A stretch of DNA of 64,000 bases, taken from NCBI RefSeq assembly GCF_001956045.1, contig NZ_MRTH01000035.1, positions 22,942 through 86,941 on the forward strand. The letters are read 5' to 3'. Positions 62,106 through 64,000 of this stretch are shown here, one piece after another. A program made the translations under genes and the position numbers. Numbering within the stretch: position 1 is the first letter of the stretch; every line of letters starts with the position of its first letter. The DNA is from Paenibacillus sp. FSL H7-0331. Lineage in GTDB: Bacteria; Bacillota; Bacilli; Paenibacillales; NBRC-103111. Below the pieces are notes generated by a model. It ran no database searches, was not told the DNA's origin, and saw only the letters and a list, made by a program, of their open reading frames with translations.

Positions 62106-62312
62106 ATGAAAAGAGTCAATGTGGCTTCTGCTTTAATTTACGATGATCAAGGTCATAAATTCGCACCAGTGTTTATTATGGTCTATGTTATGTACCCCGC
62201 AACTCTTGTTAGCTTATTTTTATGTTGGTTTTCAAATTCCGTTTGGATAGAGGTATTCTCATTTGTATTAGTTGGTATTCCAATAATTATCGTTCATAGA
62301 CCGATAATTTAA
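62106..62312 (+). pseudogene. Nudix N-terminus fused to a membrane fragment
   Basis: ATG 62106 with AGGAG about 9 nt upstream starts MKRVNVASALIYDDQGHK, the usual beginning of MutT-type Nudix hydrolases. At residue 19 the sequence changes to FAPVFIMVYVMYPATL and two membrane helices that end at the stop. No Nudix box follows. The frame thus joins two unrelated pieces, a result of a deletion. Whether the 68-residue chimera is made is unknown. Confidence 0.55.
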
Positions 62313-62332
62313 AACGCTCTGAAATTACGCTT

Positions 62333-62485
62333 ATGCAGAATATTCTTTGCGCATTCAAAGATAAAGTTCCACGACCAGGGAAATCCCCAGATGCTTATTA
62401 CGGCTATGTTACCAATGATTATATTCGTCCAGTCTTTAGAAACCAGGGGATCGGATCCAAAATTCATCATGCTATGGAAAATTAG
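62333..62485 (+). pseudogene. GNAT acetyltransferase fragment
   Basis: A 50-residue frame contains KDKVPRPGKSPDAYYGYVTN and RPVFRNQGIGSKIHHAME. The latter is the acetyl-CoA loop of GNAT enzymes. The N-terminal and C-terminal thirds of a normal enzyme are absent. It has no ribosome site. Confidence 0.55.
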
Positions 62486-62569
62486 TCAAAAGAAAATGAA
62501 GTAGAGTTTCTTATACTTTGATCAGGAATTTGATTACAAATTTACGAACGAGGAACGATATCGCAATAA

Positions 62570-62606
62570 CCAGGGAGCAGATCGCCATGCGGCAGCTGCT
62601 CCCTGG
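62570..62606 (+). terminator. Strong hairpin after the GNAT fragment
   Basis: The perfect 11-bp stem CCAGGGAGCAG/CTGCTCCCTGG has a 15-nt loop and is followed by TTTCGTTGAAG. Confidence 0.7.
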
Positions 62607-62751
62607 TTTCGTTGAAGTAACTGACAGTAATGTTCAACAGAATATCATTAATAAAACTGGATAAAGACAAGAAAGTTTTTTCTCTATATAGGAATGTTTA
62701 CAACATTTATAATTAGACTTAAGAATGGAGATTGGATCGGAGGAGATCACC

Positions 62752-63609
62752 ATGTTACCTTCTTTAGTTGAAAAAACAATGTATCTGTTGTGTAGTTCTT
62801 TAAACGCTCGCATTTCGAACATTGAATCAGTTTATCTTTACGGCTCGGTTGCGTTAAAAGACTATATTGAGGGTTCCAGTGATATCGACTTCTTAGCAAT
62901 TGTTCGAAATCCACTTACTTAGTCTGATATCCAAGCAATCGTGGCGGCACATGAAGAGGTTGAGGTTGTGATCCCAAACACTGGAATTATGGGGGCTTAC
63001 ATACTCTTCGATGACCTAGAGAATAAGCAAAATGAAATTAGTTCCTTATTGACTTACTATGATAAACAAATAAATACAAATGGCTTGGGAGCAGATATAA
63101 ATCCGATTACTTGGTGGATATTAAAAAAACACGGTATTAAGATTTATGGCACCGACTTAACGTTCAATTACGATTTAGAAATTGCTTCTCTGCTCGAATA
63201 TGTAATTAGTAACCTAAATAGCTATTGGGTTAATTGGATAAATAGATTAGAGAAAAAATTGTCGTTTGATAATTTATCGGAACAAGACATCAATGTTGAG
63301 CAACTTGATAAAGCAGTTGAGTGGTGTACTCTCGGTATGTTGCGACAACTGTATACATTAAAAGAGCATGATATAACAAGCAAAATTGGATCTGGAAACT
63401 ATGGCATTACTGAATTACCAGAAAAGTGGAACAGACTTATTCATGAAGCAATAGCTATAAAGCGACTTCAAACCAATCGTTATTATAAATCACAAATTCA
63501 AAGATTGACTGACCTATTAGCATTTCTTAGATTTATTCATTTGGAAGCTAATCATGTATATAACAATTCTATTGATTCTTTAAACTATAGGAGAACGTTA
63601 ACACAATAA
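62752..63609 (+). pseudogene. Aminoglycoside nucleotidyltransferase-like gene with internal TAG
   Basis: ATG 62752 with GGAGGA 7 nt upstream begins MLPSLVEKTMYLLCSSL and leads to VYLYGSVALKDYIEGSSDID, the nucleotidyltransferase GS-x(9-11)-DxD motif. An in-frame TAG at 62920-62922 then cuts the protein after 56 residues, but the same frame resumes SDIQAIVAAHEEVEVV and continues for about 228 more residues with a DUF4111-like C-terminal domain. The whole resembles ANT(9)/AadA-type enzymes that adenylylate spectinomycin or streptomycin. It is a single-stop pseudogene, unless read through. Confidence 0.75.
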
Positions 63610-63618
63610 CACCAGGAC

Positions 63619-63645
63619 GAGGCTGCCAGCACGATCGGCAGCCTC
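63619..63645 (+). terminator. Hairpin after the nucleotidyltransferase-like gene
   Basis: The perfect 9-bp stem GAGGCTGCC/GGCAGCCTC has a 9-nt loop and is followed by T-rich sequence and GTTGAAG. Confidence 0.65.
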
Positions 63646-63725
63646 CATTACGTTGACGGGCATTTTTGTTGAAGGGAAACTAATAATGCTATAGTTATCC
63701 TAAAAATGGAATTAAAGGGGGGTAT

Positions 63726-64000
63726 ATGATTTTAAAGGGTTTAACTAGTGTTAAAAAACTTTGGATTGCCATAGGCATTATTCTTGTTGCCTTGCTTTCA
63801 TTCGTCTCTTTCGCTTACTTGTTACCAGTTAAAAAAACGGTTCCCGAAACGAGATCGGTTCCTTAAATTCACTCCTTACTTATCGTGCGTAATGGTTTCC
63901 TTGTACTTAGCACCTATTTTGCTCCTTACCAAGAAGGTGATGGCGTATTTTATCAAGTCCATTCCGTGACGAAAAGTATTACTTCAGCATTAACGGGGAT
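63726..64000 (+). pseudogene. Class C beta-lactamase-like serine hydrolase, interrupted, runs off the window
   Basis: ATG 63726 gives a signal-anchor (KLWIAIGIILVALLSFVSFA) and stops at TAA 63864-63866. The same frame then reads IHSLLIVRNGFLVLSTYF and VHSVTKSITSALTG, which is the catalytic S-x-x-K region of AmpC-type serine hydrolases and related esterases. The roughly 40 residues normally found between the anchor and IHSLLIVRNG are missing, so there may be a deletion as well as the stop. The gene continues beyond the window. GGGGGG lies about 8 nt upstream of the start. Confidence 0.65.

Noticed and set aside
62570..63645. Integron attC sites
   Set aside because: The hairpins lack the R/L core site pattern and no integrase is seen. 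They work as terminators equally well, so only the shared trailing motif is reported.
1..64000. tRNA, rRNA or known riboswitch
   Set aside because: No cloverleaf, rRNA segment or recognisable riboswitch core was seen in any intergenic region; small or divergent RNAs could be missed by eye.

Overview
The window looks like a chromosomal segment of a spore-forming member of the Bacillota, most probably a Paenibacillus. The evidence is strong AGGAGG-type ribosome sites, an sspI spore-protein gene, a YheC/YheD-type spore coat ATP-grasp gene, a LiaFSR envelope-stress locus, a YjcZ-like tiny membrane protein and intergenic repeats of a kind seen in Paenibacillus. The genus call is inference. No rRNA, tRNA or CRISPR was seen.

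From 1 to about 47.4 kb the content is ordinary core or near-core DNA. 1-6.6 kb: the 3' part of a sensor kinase gene, then a molybdenum block (membrane sulfite-oxidase-like enzyme, MOSC protein, mobA, moaA, moeA). 6.7-10.9 kb: a tiny membrane protein, an MFS exporter with a structured leader, and helD. 11.2-14.8 kb: an ECF sigma/anti-sigma pair, an Eis-like acetyltransferase and cbiZ. 15.1-20.1 kb: a seven-gene Lia/Psp membrane-stress operon with an internal hairpin. 20.3-27.9 kb: a WG-repeat protein, a second ECF sigma/anti-sigma pair with a small sigma-region-2-like partner, an orphan FliD-like protein, a 29-residue membrane peptide and a GNAT enzyme. 28.1-34.8 kb: zwf, a metallophosphoesterase, prfC, a CcdC-like membrane protein, the coat-associated ATP-grasp protein and a YceI protein. 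35.1-40.4 kb: a Fur-controlled siderophore ABC importer and a two-component system. 40.9-45.4 kb: a LacI-type regulator that seems to start at ATT, two Gfo/Idh/MocA dehydrogenases and a ThuA protein, interrupted by a MITE-like element. 45.5-47.4 kb: sspI, a KtrA-like potassium-channel regulator and a TrmH-family RNA methyltransferase.

From about 47.4 kb to the end the window is accessory. It begins with a complete type I restriction-modification locus (hsdM-hsdS-hsdR). After it come AT-rich DNA, gene remnants (frameshifted double-CxxC protein, MerR-type effector-domain fragment) and an intact TetR/ketopantoate-reductase-like divergent pair with a clear operator. Next is a roughly 1 kb GC-rich segment of actinobacterial character that truncates a local gene, then a broken LysE exporter gene. 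A divergent pair follows: a protein with an N-terminal motif typical of contractile-injection-system cargo, and a methyltransferase-TPR protein. The window closes with four decaying genes: a Nudix start fused to a membrane fragment, a GNAT fragment, a nucleotidyltransferase with an internal TAG, and a class C beta-lactamase-like hydrolase with an internal TAA that runs off the end.

The best candidates for something new are the cargo-like/methyltransferase pair at 58.9-62.1 kb, the GC-rich insertion at 57.3-58.3 kb, the sigma-region-2-like protein at 25.3 kb, the orphan FliD-like gene at 25.7-27.0 kb and the ATT-initiated regulator at 40.9 kb.
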